Assembly (NCBI GenBank): GCA_003247835.1
Contig: QJYB01000071.1
Location: 1-64,000, forward strand
DNA length: 64,000 nucleotides
Reading direction: 5' to 3'
DNA from: Gammaproteobacteria bacterium
GTDB taxonomy: Bacteria > Pseudomonadota > Gammaproteobacteria > Pseudomonadales > Azotimanducaceae
The position numbers were made by a program, and so were the translations under genes. Below, one piece after another: positions 53,391 to 62,090 of the stretch. Numbering within the stretch: the stretch's first letter is position 1; every line of letters starts with the position of its first letter. The notes under the pieces are model-generated. The model saw nothing but the letters and a program-made list of their open reading frames with translations. It did no database searches and had not been told where the DNA came from.

Positions 53391-54071
53391 TCAGCTCAAA
53401 CCGGTCACCGGCAGCGCCGCGCCGTGGATGGGCGTCGCCGCATCGGACGCGAGGAAACCGATGACCGCCGCCATGGCGTCGGGTGTCACCCAGCGGGAGA
53501 AGTCCGCGTCCGGCATGTCCGCACGGTTGCGCTCGGTGTCGATGATGGAGGGCAGTACGCAGTTGACGTTGATACCCTTCGTCTTCAGCTCGTCCGCCAT
53601 GGCCTCGGTGAGCCGGATCACCACGCTCTTCGAGGCGCTGTAGGCACCCATCCGGCCGACACCGTGCTGGCCCGGCCCGGCGCCGACGTTGATGATCCGA
53701 CCGCCGCCCTGCTCGAGCATGACGGGCACCACCGCCCTGGCCATGTTCAGTACGGTGTGGGCATTGAGGTTCATCAGGAAGTTCCAGGTCTCGGCCGTCG
53801 TCTCGTGCACCGCCTCGCCCATGGCGAAACCACCGGCAATGTTGGCGAGCACGTGAATGGGACCGAGTTCCTTGCCGATGGCCGTGACGGCCGCATGACA
53901 GGCGGCCGCGTCCGTCAGATCCGGGGTGCCGCTGAAGTGGCCATTGTGCAGCTTGATCACATCCAGCTGCGCGATACGCGCACCACGCTCGGCGAAGTAT
54001 CGCACCAGCGCGCTGCCGAGCGCGCCGGCGGCACCGGTAACCACGACGACCTTGTCTTCGAACTCGCTCAT
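53391..54071 (-). CDS. Short-chain dehydrogenase/reductase (SDR) family protein
   Basis: This 226-residue classical SDR has the nucleotide-binding VVVTGAAGALGSALVRYFAE, the NIAGG structural motif in VLANIAGGFAMG and the active-site YSASK in GRMGAYSASKSVVIRLTE. A serine at the usual position before the tyrosine is replaced by glycine/alanine (INVGAGPGQHGVG), so the catalytic triad may be modified. It is the last gene of a run with an LLM oxidoreductase and an enoyl-CoA hydratase, 16 bases after the LLM gene. Substrate is unknown. Confidence 0.9.
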   Translation of the reverse strand: MSEFEDKVVVVTGAAGALGSALVRYFAERGARIAQLDVIKLHNGHFSGTPDLTDAAACHAAVTAIGKELGPIHVLANIAGGFAMGEAVHETTAETWNFLMNLNAHTVLNMARAVVPVMLEQGGGRIINVGAGPGQHGVGRMGAYSASKSVVIRLTEAMADELKTKGINVNCVLPSIIDTERNRADMPDADFSRWVTPDAMAAVIGFLASDAATPIHGAALPVTGLS

Positions 54072-54087
54072 CACTGGAAGGCGTCCC

Positions 54088-54966
54088 TCACGCGGATTCG
54101 GCCAGCGCTTCCAGCACGGCCCAGTGCAGGTCGCCGAACTGACCGTTGGGATTCACGGGCTGCACGCAGACGTGGGTGGCCCCGGCATCGAAGTGGGCCT
54201 GGATACGGGCCTGGATGGCCTTCAGGTCGCCCCAGGCGAACGTCGCGTCGATGAAGCGGTCGCTGCCGCCGTTCTCGAAGTCCGCCTCGGTGAGACCCAT
54301 GCGCAACCAGTTGTTCCGGTAGTTGGGCAGCCCCGTGTAGATGGAAGCCACTGGCCTCGCCAGAGCCCGGGCCTTGTCCGGATCGGTTTCGAGAATGATC
54401 TTCTGCTCCACGCACAGCAGCTTGTCGGGACCGAGGATTTCCCGGGCCATGGCCGTGTGGTCGGGAGAAACGAAGTAGGGGTGAGCTCCGTCCGTGGCAT
54501 CGCGGGCGAGCTCCAGCATCTTCGGACCGAGTGCTGCGATCACCGTGGTGGGCTTCTCGGCCGGCTGGATACCCTGATAAGGCGCGCTGGCCATGCCGGC
54601 CAGGTATCTCCGCATGGTGGCCACCGGCGGGCCGTAGTCGAGCCCGCGCACGCCTTCCACCAGCGGCTTGTGCGACACCCCGAGGCCCAGCAGGAACCGA
54701 CCGTTCGACTGCTCGTTGAGCGCGTTCTGACCCGCCAGGGTGACGCCGGGCTCCCGGTGATAGATGTTGGCGATACCGGTGGCCACGTTCAGTTTCTTCG
54801 TGTTGGCGAGCAGCCAGCTGGCGTGCACGAAAGGGTGCCGGCCAACGGTTTCGGGAATCCACAGCGTGCCGTAGCCCAGCGACTCGATCCGCTGCGCCGC
54901 TTCCGCGGCGGCCGGCGCCGGCAGCGCCTCCAGGAAATACCATACGCCCAGCCTGCCCGTATCCAT
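54088..54966 (-). CDS. LLM-class (luciferase-like) F420/FMN-dependent oxidoreductase
   Basis: This 292-residue TIM-barrel protein is of the luciferase-like superfamily, closest in feel to the F420-dependent LLM group. Segments include AAQRIESLGYGTLWIPETVG, NVATGIANIYHREPGVTLAG, NGRFLLGLGVSHKPLVEGVR and PTTVIAALGPKMLELARDAT. Whether the organism makes F420 is not shown in this window; FMN is an alternative. GGAGG is next to ATG 54966. It is flanked on the same strand by an enoyl-CoA hydratase (44 bases upstream) and an SDR (16 bases downstream), suggesting one catabolic unit. Confidence 0.88.
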   Translation of the reverse strand: MDTGRLGVWYFLEALPAPAAAEAAQRIESLGYGTLWIPETVGRHPFVHASWLLANTKKLNVATGIANIYHREPGVTLAGQNALNEQSNGRFLLGLGVSHKPLVEGVRGLDYGPPVATMRRYLAGMASAPYQGIQPAEKPTTVIAALGPKMLELARDATDGAHPYFVSPDHTAMAREILGPDKLLCVEQKIILETDPDKARALARPVASIYTGLPNYRNNWLRMGLTEADFENGGSDRFIDATFAWGDLKAIQARIQAHFDAGATHVCVQPVNPNGQFGDLHWAVLEALAESA

Positions 54967-55010
54967 GCGTCCTCCTCGTTCCTTGAATGAAACCCGCAGC
55001 CGGTGTCGGC

Positions 55011-55811
55011 TCAGCGGCCCAGGAAGTTGCCGGGGCGGCGTTCGGCCACCGCGCGGATGCCCTCCGCCGCGTCCTCGGTGGCCCGGAGCCGCTGCTGCTC
55101 GGCAAGCTCGTGCTCCGTCGCAGTGGCGACCGCTTCGGCCAGGCCGTTGCGCAACGTTGCACGTACGGAAGCCACTGCCAGCGGGGCGTTCTCTGCCACC
55201 TCCCGGGCGAGGCGCGTTGCAGCCGCCCGCAGCTCGTCCGGCGCCACGAGCAGATCCACCAGTCCCATGGCGAGCGCTTCCTCGCCGGTCACACGGCGCC
55301 CGGTGAGCAGCATCAGTGCCGCCTGCTGCTCGCCGATCAGACGCGGCAGCGTCACCGACAGGCCGAATCCCTGATGAATGCCGAGCTTGACAAAGTTCGC
55401 CGCGAAACGGGCGTCGGCTGTCGCGACACGGAAGTCGGGCACCATGGCAAGGCCGAGCCCGCCGCCGATGGCGGCGCCCTGGATGGCGCCGATGATGGGT
55501 GTTCTGTTCGCGAACAGGCGCGCGGCTTCTCGATACAGAATTCCGGTGGTGTTCCTGAAGCCTTCCTCGGTAAAATCGCTGCTTCCGGAATCGTCGTCCT
55601 TCCCTGAGCCGAAATTCGCTCCGGCGCAGAAATGCTTGCCCTGAGACGCCAGCACGATGGCGCGGCAGTCCGGGTCCTCGTCCGCTGCATCGAACGCATC
55701 TGCAATCTGTCGGATCAGACTGTGATCGAAGAAGTTTGCGGGCGGCCGTCGTATCTCCACGGTGGTGACGTTGGCGTCACTGGTCACGGCGATATCGGTG
55801 TAGGTCGTCAT
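55011..55811 (-). CDS. Enoyl-CoA hydratase/isomerase family protein
   Basis: This 266-residue crotonase-fold protein has the oxyanion-hole segments GKHFCAGANFGSG and IQGAAIGGGLGLAMVPDFRV, and the region NFVKLGIHQGFGLSVTLPRL. The first catalytic glutamate position (after GGGLGLA) is methionine/valine here, and the second is near GIHQGFG, where a glutamine-glycine takes the place of the usual PE. It may therefore be an isomerase or non-hydratase member. ATG 55811 has GGGGG six bases upstream. It is the first gene of a unit with LLM and SDR genes. Confidence 0.88.
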   Translation of the reverse strand: MTTYTDIAVTSDANVTTVEIRRPPANFFDHSLIRQIADAFDAADEDPDCRAIVLASQGKHFCAGANFGSGKDDDSGSSDFTEEGFRNTTGILYREAARLFANRTPIIGAIQGAAIGGGLGLAMVPDFRVATADARFAANFVKLGIHQGFGLSVTLPRLIGEQQAALMLLTGRRVTGEEALAMGLVDLLVAPDELRAAATRLAREVAENAPLAVASVRATLRNGLAEAVATATEHELAEQQRLRATEDAAEGIRAVAERRPGNFLGR

Positions 55812-55861
55812 CAGCATCCCCCTCTGGCTATGACAGACTGTGACTGACTCGAGCGGGTGCC

Positions 55862-57451
55862 GTGGTTCTGCATGAGCCGACGTGCCGCATCGGAGAGCGG
55901 GGAATACTAGCAGCGAGCGTGAGGTTGCGCACCACGGTGACCGAGGAATCCGATTCAGAACGAAGCCGGCGGGAATCGAACCACCCGGGGTCTGCGGCGC
56001 AGCCCACCGACGGCGAGGCGCGGGATGAATTCAACGTCCTGCCAAGCCGCAAGGACGAGGCGCAGGCGGAGGCGGACCGGTCCGTTCAGGGTCTACCTTC
56101 GATGGGCGAGCGGCCCGGCATCTGGCAGCTCGCCTTTCCTTCCATCCTCGGCAACCTGTCCTTCACCCTGGTCGGCATGGTGCAGACCAAGTTCATCGGT
56201 GAGCTCGGCTCCCAGGCCCTCGCCGCGGTCGGCGCCGGGCAGCGGGTGTTCTTCGCCATGCAGGCTGTGCTGATGGCGGTCAGTGCGGGCACCACGGCAC
56301 TGGTGGCCAGAGCCTGGGGTGCGGGTGACTATCGGGAAGCGAGCCGGGTCACCATGGCTTCGCTGGCGCTGGCCGGCATGCTCTCGCTGGGTGTGACGGT
56401 GTTCGGTCTGCTGTTCGCTCCGGCGGTGGCCGGCGTCTTCGGCCTCGATCCCCATACCCTGGAGATGGCGTCGGGGAACATCCGCTGGCTCTCGGTGTTC
56501 AATCTGGCCTTCGCCGTGAACTTCATCCTGAGCGCTGCGCTGCGGGCATCCGGAGATGCGTGGTCGCCGTTGTGGATCAGCGGCGGTGTCAACGTGATCA
56601 ACATCCCGCTGCTCTACCTGTTCGTGTTCGGTGCGTACGGCTTTCCACAGATGGGCGTGGCCGGTGCGGCGGTGGCTGCGGGCCTCTCGTTTACCGCTGG
56701 TGCGCTCACGCTCATCGTTCTCTGGGTGAAGCAGAAGTTCCGGGTCAAGCACGTCGGCGGTGGCTGGTGGCGCAGGGAGCGGCTGAAGCGGCTGCTCGAC
56801 ATCGGCTACCCGGCGGCCGTCGAGCAGGGGGTATTTCAGCTCGGCTTCTTCGCCTTCCTCATGCTGATCGGCAACTTCTACGGAACGGAGGCTTTTGCTG
56901 CCTATAACATCGGCGTGAACGTGCTGCAGATCTGCATGACCGTGGGATTCGGTTTTTCCATTGCCGGCTCCACGCTGGTGGGCCAGCATCTGGGCGCAGC
57001 AGACCACGACGGCGCTACCCGGAGCGGCTGGCGTTCCATGTGGCTCGCCATGGTGGCCATGGGCGCGCTGGGCGGTCTGATCATGTTCTACGCCCGACCC
57101 CTGACGCTGTTCTTCATCGGCGACGACCCGGTGACGGTGCAGCGGACCGTGGAGTTCATCTACCTGCTCGGCGCGATGATGCCGCTGCTCGCGGTGGACT
57201 TCTCCATCGGCGGCAGCCTGCGGGGTGCCGGTGACACGCGTTTTCCGCTGCTGGCGACGATGTTCAGCCTGATCGGTATGCGATGCGGGCTGGCGGCGCT
57301 TGCGACCTGGATGGGGCTGCCCGTGGTCTGGGTGTACGCTGCCCTGGTGGGGGACTATATGGTCAAGGCGAGCATGCTGATATGGCGCTTCCAGCGCGGC
57401 CGCTGGAAGACCATAGTCACCATGGACGAGCTGCGTAAGAGTGCGGTCTGA
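55862..57451 (+). CDS. MATE-family multidrug/organic cation efflux transporter
   Basis: This transporter has twelve hydrophobic helices typical of NorM-like MATE exporters, which expel drugs in exchange for sodium or protons. The core starts GIWQLAFPSILGNLSFTLVG, MVQTKFIGELGSQALAAVGA, and the pseudo-repeat starts RLLDIGYPAAVEQGVFQLGF. SIGGSLRGAGDTRFPLL is also conserved. The annotated frame starts at GTG 55862, giving 529 residues with an 80-residue polar N-terminal extension that is unusual. The true start may be GTG 55919, GTG 55937 or ATG 56102. The glycosylase gene begins two bases after the stop. Confidence 0.88.
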   Translation: MVLHEPTCRIGERGILAASVRLRTTVTEESDSERSRRESNHPGSAAQPTDGEARDEFNVLPSRKDEAQAEADRSVQGLPSMGERPGIWQLAFPSILGNLSFTLVGMVQTKFIGELGSQALAAVGAGQRVFFAMQAVLMAVSAGTTALVARAWGAGDYREASRVTMASLALAGMLSLGVTVFGLLFAPAVAGVFGLDPHTLEMASGNIRWLSVFNLAFAVNFILSAALRASGDAWSPLWISGGVNVINIPLLYLFVFGAYGFPQMGVAGAAVAAGLSFTAGALTLIVLWVKQKFRVKHVGGGWWRRERLKRLLDIGYPAAVEQGVFQLGFFAFLMLIGNFYGTEAFAAYNIGVNVLQICMTVGFGFSIAGSTLVGQHLGAADHDGATRSGWRSMWLAMVAMGALGGLIMFYARPLTLFFIGDDPVTVQRTVEFIYLLGAMMPLLAVDFSIGGSLRGAGDTRFPLLATMFSLIGMRCGLAALATWMGLPVVWVYAALVGDYMVKASMLIWRFQRGRWKTIVTMDELRKSAV

Positions 57452-57453
57452 TC

Positions 57454-58338
57454 ATGCCGGAGCTGCCGGACCTCACCGTCTACCTGGAGCACATACAGGC
57501 ACGCGTCGGCGGTGAGCAGCTCACCGGCATCCGTCTGTCGAGCCCGTTTCTTCTGCGCACCGTGACCCCGTCTGTCGACGAGGTCACCGGTCGCCGGCTA
57601 ACCGGCGTGCAGCGGCTGGCGAAGCAGCTCGTGCTGTGCCTCGAGGAGGACTACTATCTCGTCATCCATCTAATGATCTCCGGACGCCTGCAGTGGGCAA
57701 CCCCGGGTGCGCCCGTTCCGAAGCGCATCGGTCTCGCTGCCTTCGACTTCGAGTCGGGCACCATCCTCTTCACGGAAGTGAGCAAGAAAAAGCGGGCATC
57801 TCTGAAGCTGGTCCACGGTCGCACCGATCTGATGGCACTGAATCCAGGTGGGCTGGAAGTGCTGGACATCGACCGGGCGACTTTCGCAGCTCAGCTGGAG
57901 CGGTCCAATCACACCCTCAAACGTGCCCTCACTGACCAGCACGTGTTCGCCGGGATCGGCAATGCCTATTCTGACGAGATCCTGCTGCGTGCACGGCTCT
58001 CGCCGTTCAAACGACCGGCCAACCTGACGGCGGACGAGCTGGACGTCCTGTACTCGGCTTGTTGCGATGTGCTCACGGAGTGGACCGCCAGGCTGCGGGC
58101 CGAGGCCGGAGACGTCTGGCCGAAGAAGGTGACGGCATTTCACGAGGCAATGGCGGTGCACGGCAAGTACCGACAACCCTGCCCCGTATGTGGTGCGCCC
58201 GTGCAGCGCATCGTTTACGCGGAGAACGAGGCCAACTACTGCGCTCGCTGTCAGACTGGCGGTCGGCTGCTCGCGGACCGATCCCTGTCCCGACTGCTTA
58301 AGGACAACTGGCCGAAGCGTCTGGAGGATCTGGAGTAG
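57454..58338 (+). CDS. Formamidopyrimidine-DNA glycosylase (Fpg/Nei) family protein
   Basis: This 294-residue base-excision repair protein belongs to the H2TH Fpg/Nei family. The N-terminus MPELPD provides the catalytic proline and glutamate. HLMISGRLQWATPG, the helix-two-turn-helix LKRALTDQHVFAGIGNAYSD and the zinc finger CPVCGAP...CARC are present. The C-terminal finger loop RSLSRLLKDNWPK is longer and less conserved than in true MutM. It may be a divergent paralogue specialised for other lesions. ATG 57454 lies two bases after the MATE stop, so the two share a transcript. Confidence 0.9.
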   Translation: MPELPDLTVYLEHIQARVGGEQLTGIRLSSPFLLRTVTPSVDEVTGRRLTGVQRLAKQLVLCLEEDYYLVIHLMISGRLQWATPGAPVPKRIGLAAFDFESGTILFTEVSKKKRASLKLVHGRTDLMALNPGGLEVLDIDRATFAAQLERSNHTLKRALTDQHVFAGIGNAYSDEILLRARLSPFKRPANLTADELDVLYSACCDVLTEWTARLRAEAGDVWPKKVTAFHEAMAVHGKYRQPCPVCGAPVQRIVYAENEANYCARCQTGGRLLADRSLSRLLKDNWPKRLEDLE

Positions 58339-58345
58339 CTCGAGA

Positions 58346-59422
58346 TCAGGCGGGATCCGGGCGCCGGGTCTGGCGGATACGGGTGGAGGACGCCGGGCTT
58401 CGGAACGTGTCGGCATCAACGCCGGTGGTCAGCTCCAGCAAGGCGTCGGGCAGCTCGCGGGCAACATCCTCGAGCACCTTGAAGCTGCCGTCCATCTCCC
58501 GGCCGAAGGCCAGATAGCGGGCACCGTACTCGGCCAGTTCCTGGAGCGCTTCGTCGCGGAGCGCCGGACTGCCGTAATAACGCGGATCGGCGATGCGCAC
58601 CAGGGTGTCGAGGCCGACGACGAAGATCGCGTCGCGGAAGCGCCGGGCCTTCTCGATGAACGTGGGTAGTCTTGTCAACCAGACAGGCCTGTCGAACTGC
58701 GAGAGCCGCTGCTCGATCTCGCGGTAGTCGAGGAAGGGCTTGTCCACGTTGGCCACGGACAGCTCGTAGGCACCCGCCCTGCCGGTGATGGACTCGGCGA
58801 TCCGGAGCATCTCCCGATGTCCTTCGTGCAGCGGATTGAACGCGCCGGGCAGCAGCAGATCACCGGCATGGGGACGGGTCACCACCGCCTGCTCGTCGCC
58901 GAGCAGCAGGGCCTGCCATGCCGGTTTACCCGCCGTATGCGTGACCGTCACTTCGCCCGTTACGCCAGCCAGCTCGAGCACGTGGCCGAGCTTGGCCCAC
59001 AGCGCTTCGGTCAGGGCAGTCTCTTCCTCGTCCCGGTCCCCAGCGAAAGTCCAGAACGCCGTCCAGGTTCCATCGAGGGTCTGAATGGCCGCGTGGGCGC
59101 GATGCTCCCCCCGCTTGGTCCGGTCCGTGGCGAGGCTCGCCGTGCACGCCAAACCGAACGGAAGGGCGGCGCCGAGCTTTCTTGCCTGAAGGAAGGCGGT
59201 CATGGCCATCGCCCGGGCGGTGGCTTCCGAGCACGCCTGATCGGGCATGCCACCCAGCAGCTCTGCCATGGCCGCGGCGGCGTAAGGTATGCGCACATCC
59301 AGCACCGTACGCGACGCGCCGGGGGTCGTCAGCAGCTCGCTCACCAGGGCGGTGCCGCCACCGGCAAGGTAGAACACGCCCTGCCAGGGTGTGTCGTGCA
59401 GCAGTGCTGCCCGTTCGCTCAT
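58346..59422 (-). CDS. Fusion of CinA_C-like domain and NadD-like nucleotidyltransferase
   Basis: This 358-residue protein has two parts. Residues about 10-155 resemble the CinA C-terminal/PncC (NMN amidohydrolase) domain, for example ALVSELLTTPGASRTVLDVR, SEATARAMAM and TDRTKRGEHRAHAAIQTLDG. Residues about 170-350 resemble NadD: GAFNPLHEGH at 193-202, DKPFLDYREIEQRLSQF, FVVGLDTLVRIADPRYY and SSTRIR at 345-350. In the first part the amidase ESCTGG motif is replaced by LAGGGT, so the catalytic serine seems lost. A link to NAD metabolism is inferred from both domains. ATG 59422; the gene lies 32 bases after the alpha/beta hydrolase. Confidence 0.75.
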   Translation of the reverse strand: MSERAALLHDTPWQGVFYLAGGGTALVSELLTTPGASRTVLDVRIPYAAAAMAELLGGMPDQACSEATARAMAMTAFLQARKLGAALPFGLACTASLATDRTKRGEHRAHAAIQTLDGTWTAFWTFAGDRDEEETALTEALWAKLGHVLELAGVTGEVTVTHTAGKPAWQALLLGDEQAVVTRPHAGDLLLPGAFNPLHEGHREMLRIAESITGRAGAYELSVANVDKPFLDYREIEQRLSQFDRPVWLTRLPTFIEKARRFRDAIFVVGLDTLVRIADPRYYGSPALRDEALQELAEYGARYLAFGREMDGSFKVLEDVARELPDALLELTTGVDADTFRSPASSTRIRQTRRPDPA

Positions 59423-59454
59423 GCGGGTCCGTTGTCCAGACTTGTCATTGGCGC

Positions 59455-60324
59455 TCAGTCGGCGAGAAAGCTGCGCACCAGCGCGAGAAACTCGTCCAGC
59501 TGGTCGTGATGCACCCAGTGACCGGCGTTCTCAATGTTCGCCACCGTTGCATTCTGAAAGTAAGCAGCTCGGCCGTCCTTTCCCGGGTCGGAAGCCCAGG
59601 ATTCGGTGCCGCGCACCAGCAGCGTCGGACAGGTGATCCGCGACCAGAGTTTTTGCTGAGCCTCGAAGGGCAGGCCGATGGGCGAGAAGGTGCGCACGTA
59701 GTTGTCGAACTTCCAGCTGTAGGTGCCGTCCTCGTTCTGGTTGCTGCCGTGGATGGTCAGGTGTCTGGCCTGCGCTTCCGTAAGGTGAGGATTCTCGGTC
59801 TGCATCCGCTCGTAGGCCTCCTCCAGACTGGCGTAACGGCGCGGAATGCGTCCCGACGCGGCGCGCAGGTCGTTCACCCAGGCGTGCAGGCGGTCGACGG
59901 TGGGGATGTCGATGCGCTGCTTGATCATCTCCGGCGACGGTCCCATGCCTTCGATGGCGACCAGCTTCTTCACCGTTTCCGGATACAGCCCCGCGTAGGT
60001 GAGCGAGATCGACCCGCCCAGAGAGTGGCTGATGATGGTCACGGGCGTCATCTTCTTCTGGAACAGCAGCTGGGCGATGTCGTAGACGTAGTCCACCTGG
60101 TTGTAGCTGCCGCCCAGCATCCACTGGGAGTCGCCGTGACCGCGCAGGTCGGGGGCGATGATGTGATAGTCGTCCCGGAGAGCCTCCGCCACCCAGTCCC
60201 AGTTACGGCAGTGATCCCGACCTCCGTGCACCAGCAGCATCGGGGGCGCATCCTCGTTGCCCCAATCCACGTAATGCAGCCGCAGCCGCTGGGAAAAATA
60301 GGTGTGAGAAGTGGGGCCCTGCAT
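59455..60324 (-). CDS. Alpha/beta-fold hydrolase
   Basis: This 289-residue soluble hydrolase has MLLVHGGRDHCRNWDWVAEA with the oxyanion-hole HGG and DLRGHGDSQW. The nucleophile is S101 in IISHSLGGSISLTYAG, an acidic residue lies near LLVRGTESWASDPG, and the histidine is in ENAGHWVHHDQLDEFLALVR. The cap domain includes NDLRAASGRIPRRYASLEEA. It resembles lipase/esterase and haloalkane-like hydrolases, and the substrate is unknown. ATG 60324 was chosen over the longer frame to 60408, which would overlap the upstream amidohydrolase gene. Confidence 0.88.
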   Translation of the reverse strand: MQGPTSHTYFSQRLRLHYVDWGNEDAPPMLLVHGGRDHCRNWDWVAEALRDDYHIIAPDLRGHGDSQWMLGGSYNQVDYVYDIAQLLFQKKMTPVTIISHSLGGSISLTYAGLYPETVKKLVAIEGMGPSPEMIKQRIDIPTVDRLHAWVNDLRAASGRIPRRYASLEEAYERMQTENPHLTEAQARHLTIHGSNQNEDGTYSWKFDNYVRTFSPIGLPFEAQQKLWSRITCPTLLVRGTESWASDPGKDGRAAYFQNATVANIENAGHWVHHDQLDEFLALVRSFLAD

Positions 60325-60395
60325 GTCTTCTGTTCGCTCCGACGTCGGCTGTTGTGCAGTGCACAGTATAGCCGCTCGGCCAGCGGAGCCGTGCG

Positions 60396-62090
60396 CTAGC
60401 GGGCCCAAACCTGTCGTCCCCGGGACCAGGTCTCGCTGACTGCCAGCCGCAGCAATTCCTCCGGCGGCACGGGCAACGGGTCCTCGGAGAGGATCACCAG
60501 GTCCGCCTGCTTACCCGCGGCGAGCGTGCCTTTGCGGCCTTCCTCGAAGTACTGATAGGCGGCATTCCGGGTCGCGGCGGCCAGGGATTCGTAGACCGTC
60601 ATCCGCTGATCCGGACCCAGCACCACGCCGGAACGCGTGGTCCGTGCAGAGGTGGCCCAGAGCAGTCGTATCATGTCGGGCGGTACCACCGGCGCGTCGT
60701 TGTGGATGGTGAACCGGATACCGCGATCCGCCGCGGATCGCGTGGGGCTGATCCGCGCGCCCCGCTCCGGCCCGAGCACGGAGTCCCGGTGCCAGTCGCC
60801 CCAGAAGAACACGTGAGCGGAGAAGAACGAAGGCACCATGCCGAGATCCCGCATGGCATCCAGCTGATCATCCCTGACGGTCTGGGCGTGGATCATCACG
60901 GTGCGGTGGTCGGAGCGCGGCTGAGCCGCCGCCACTGCGCCGATCAGCTGATCGGCCGCGGCGTCACCGTTGGCGTGGGCGATGACCGGGATTCCGGCAT
61001 CCAGATAGGCTTTCACCATGGCGTCCACAGCCTTGTCGGGATAGATCGGATACCCCCGGTAGTCGTCGGGCATTCCGTCTGGCGGGACGAAGTAGGGTTG
61101 GTTGAGAAAGGCCGTTTTGCCCTGCGGCGATCCGTCCAGCACCAGCTTCACACCGCCGAACTTGAGCCGTTTTTGGTACGACCCGAAGGAACGGTCCGCA
61201 ACCACGCTCAGGTCCGGACTGCTGACGATGGGATAGATGACCACGTCCAGCGTCAGCGCGCCTGCATCCGCGGCCGACGTGAGCAGGCTGATCATGGGCT
61301 CCGATATGGCCCCATCCTGAACGGTGGTGATGCCGTAGCTCGCATAGCTTTCGAGTGCGGTTTCGAGTGCCTCCATCGGGTTACCCCGCGGCCGGGCGAT
61401 CTGTGCGCGCAACGGGTAGGTGGCCGTCTCTTCCAGGACCCCGTTCGGCTCGTTGCTGCCGGGCAGCCGGCGGATGTGCCCCCCCGGAGGATCGGCGGTT
61501 TCCCCATCGATACCCGCAGCAGCCAGGGCCAGCGAGTTGGCGGCCATGAGATGTCCGGAGACGTGAATCAGCACGATGGGGTGATCCGTCGACACCGCGT
61601 CGAGCTCTGCGCGCGTCGGATGGCGAAGCTCCTTGAGCAGTGAGTCGTCATAGCCATTGCCAATCACCCAGGCACCGGCAGGAATCTCCTGTTCGTCTAT
61701 GTAAGCCGCCAGTGCCTTCTGGAGCGTGGGGAGATCTGTCACGGGCCCCACCGGCGGCGCGGCGAGATTGGCCCAGTCGAGGGTGGCGGCCAGGTAGGTC
61801 AGGTGGCCGTGGGCGTCCACGAAGCCGGGCAGCAGCGCCCGGTCGCCGAGCTCGTGGCGAACCGTGTCGGGACCCGTCCACGCTGCCGCATCACGCGCAT
61901 CGCCTACCCAGACGATTTCCTCGCCGCGCACGGCCAGCGCCGTGGGTCGCGGGAGGTCGGCTTCGTCATCGGCCGTCATGGTGATGATGTGTTCCCCGAC
62001 GAACAGGTGATCGGCAGGCTCCGCCGCGCGGAGAGGAAGCACCGCCAGTGTGAAGGCGGCCAGCAGCCAGTCAGCGATGTGTCGATTCAT
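60396..62090 (-). CDS. Exported amidohydrolase family protein (YtcJ-like)
   Basis: This 564-residue metal-dependent hydrolase of the amidohydrolase-3 type begins with a signal peptide (WLLAAFTLAVLPLRAAEPA, probable cleavage near RAA). The metal-binding HxH is in LPGFVDAHGHLTYLAA at 94-96. Later metal and catalytic residues include VMIHAQTV and FTIHNDAPVVPPDMIRLLWA. AAGKQADLVILSEDPL is the usual end of the beta-sandwich subdomain. Unlike most YtcJ relatives it is predicted periplasmic. Its start overlaps the 3' end of the AGCS symporter gene by 20 bases, suggesting hydrolysis of a compound outside and uptake of an amino acid product. Confidence 0.9.
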   Translation of the reverse strand: MNRHIADWLLAAFTLAVLPLRAAEPADHLFVGEHIITMTADDEADLPRPTALAVRGEEIVWVGDARDAAAWTGPDTVRHELGDRALLPGFVDAHGHLTYLAATLDWANLAAPPVGPVTDLPTLQKALAAYIDEQEIPAGAWVIGNGYDDSLLKELRHPTRAELDAVSTDHPIVLIHVSGHLMAANSLALAAAGIDGETADPPGGHIRRLPGSNEPNGVLEETATYPLRAQIARPRGNPMEALETALESYASYGITTVQDGAISEPMISLLTSAADAGALTLDVVIYPIVSSPDLSVVADRSFGSYQKRLKFGGVKLVLDGSPQGKTAFLNQPYFVPPDGMPDDYRGYPIYPDKAVDAMVKAYLDAGIPVIAHANGDAAADQLIGAVAAAQPRSDHRTVMIHAQTVRDDQLDAMRDLGMVPSFFSAHVFFWGDWHRDSVLGPERGARISPTRSAADRGIRFTIHNDAPVVPPDMIRLLWATSARTTRSGVVLGPDQRMTVYESLAAATRNAAYQYFEEGRKGTLAAGKQADLVILSEDPLPVPPEELLRLAVSETWSRGRQVWAR

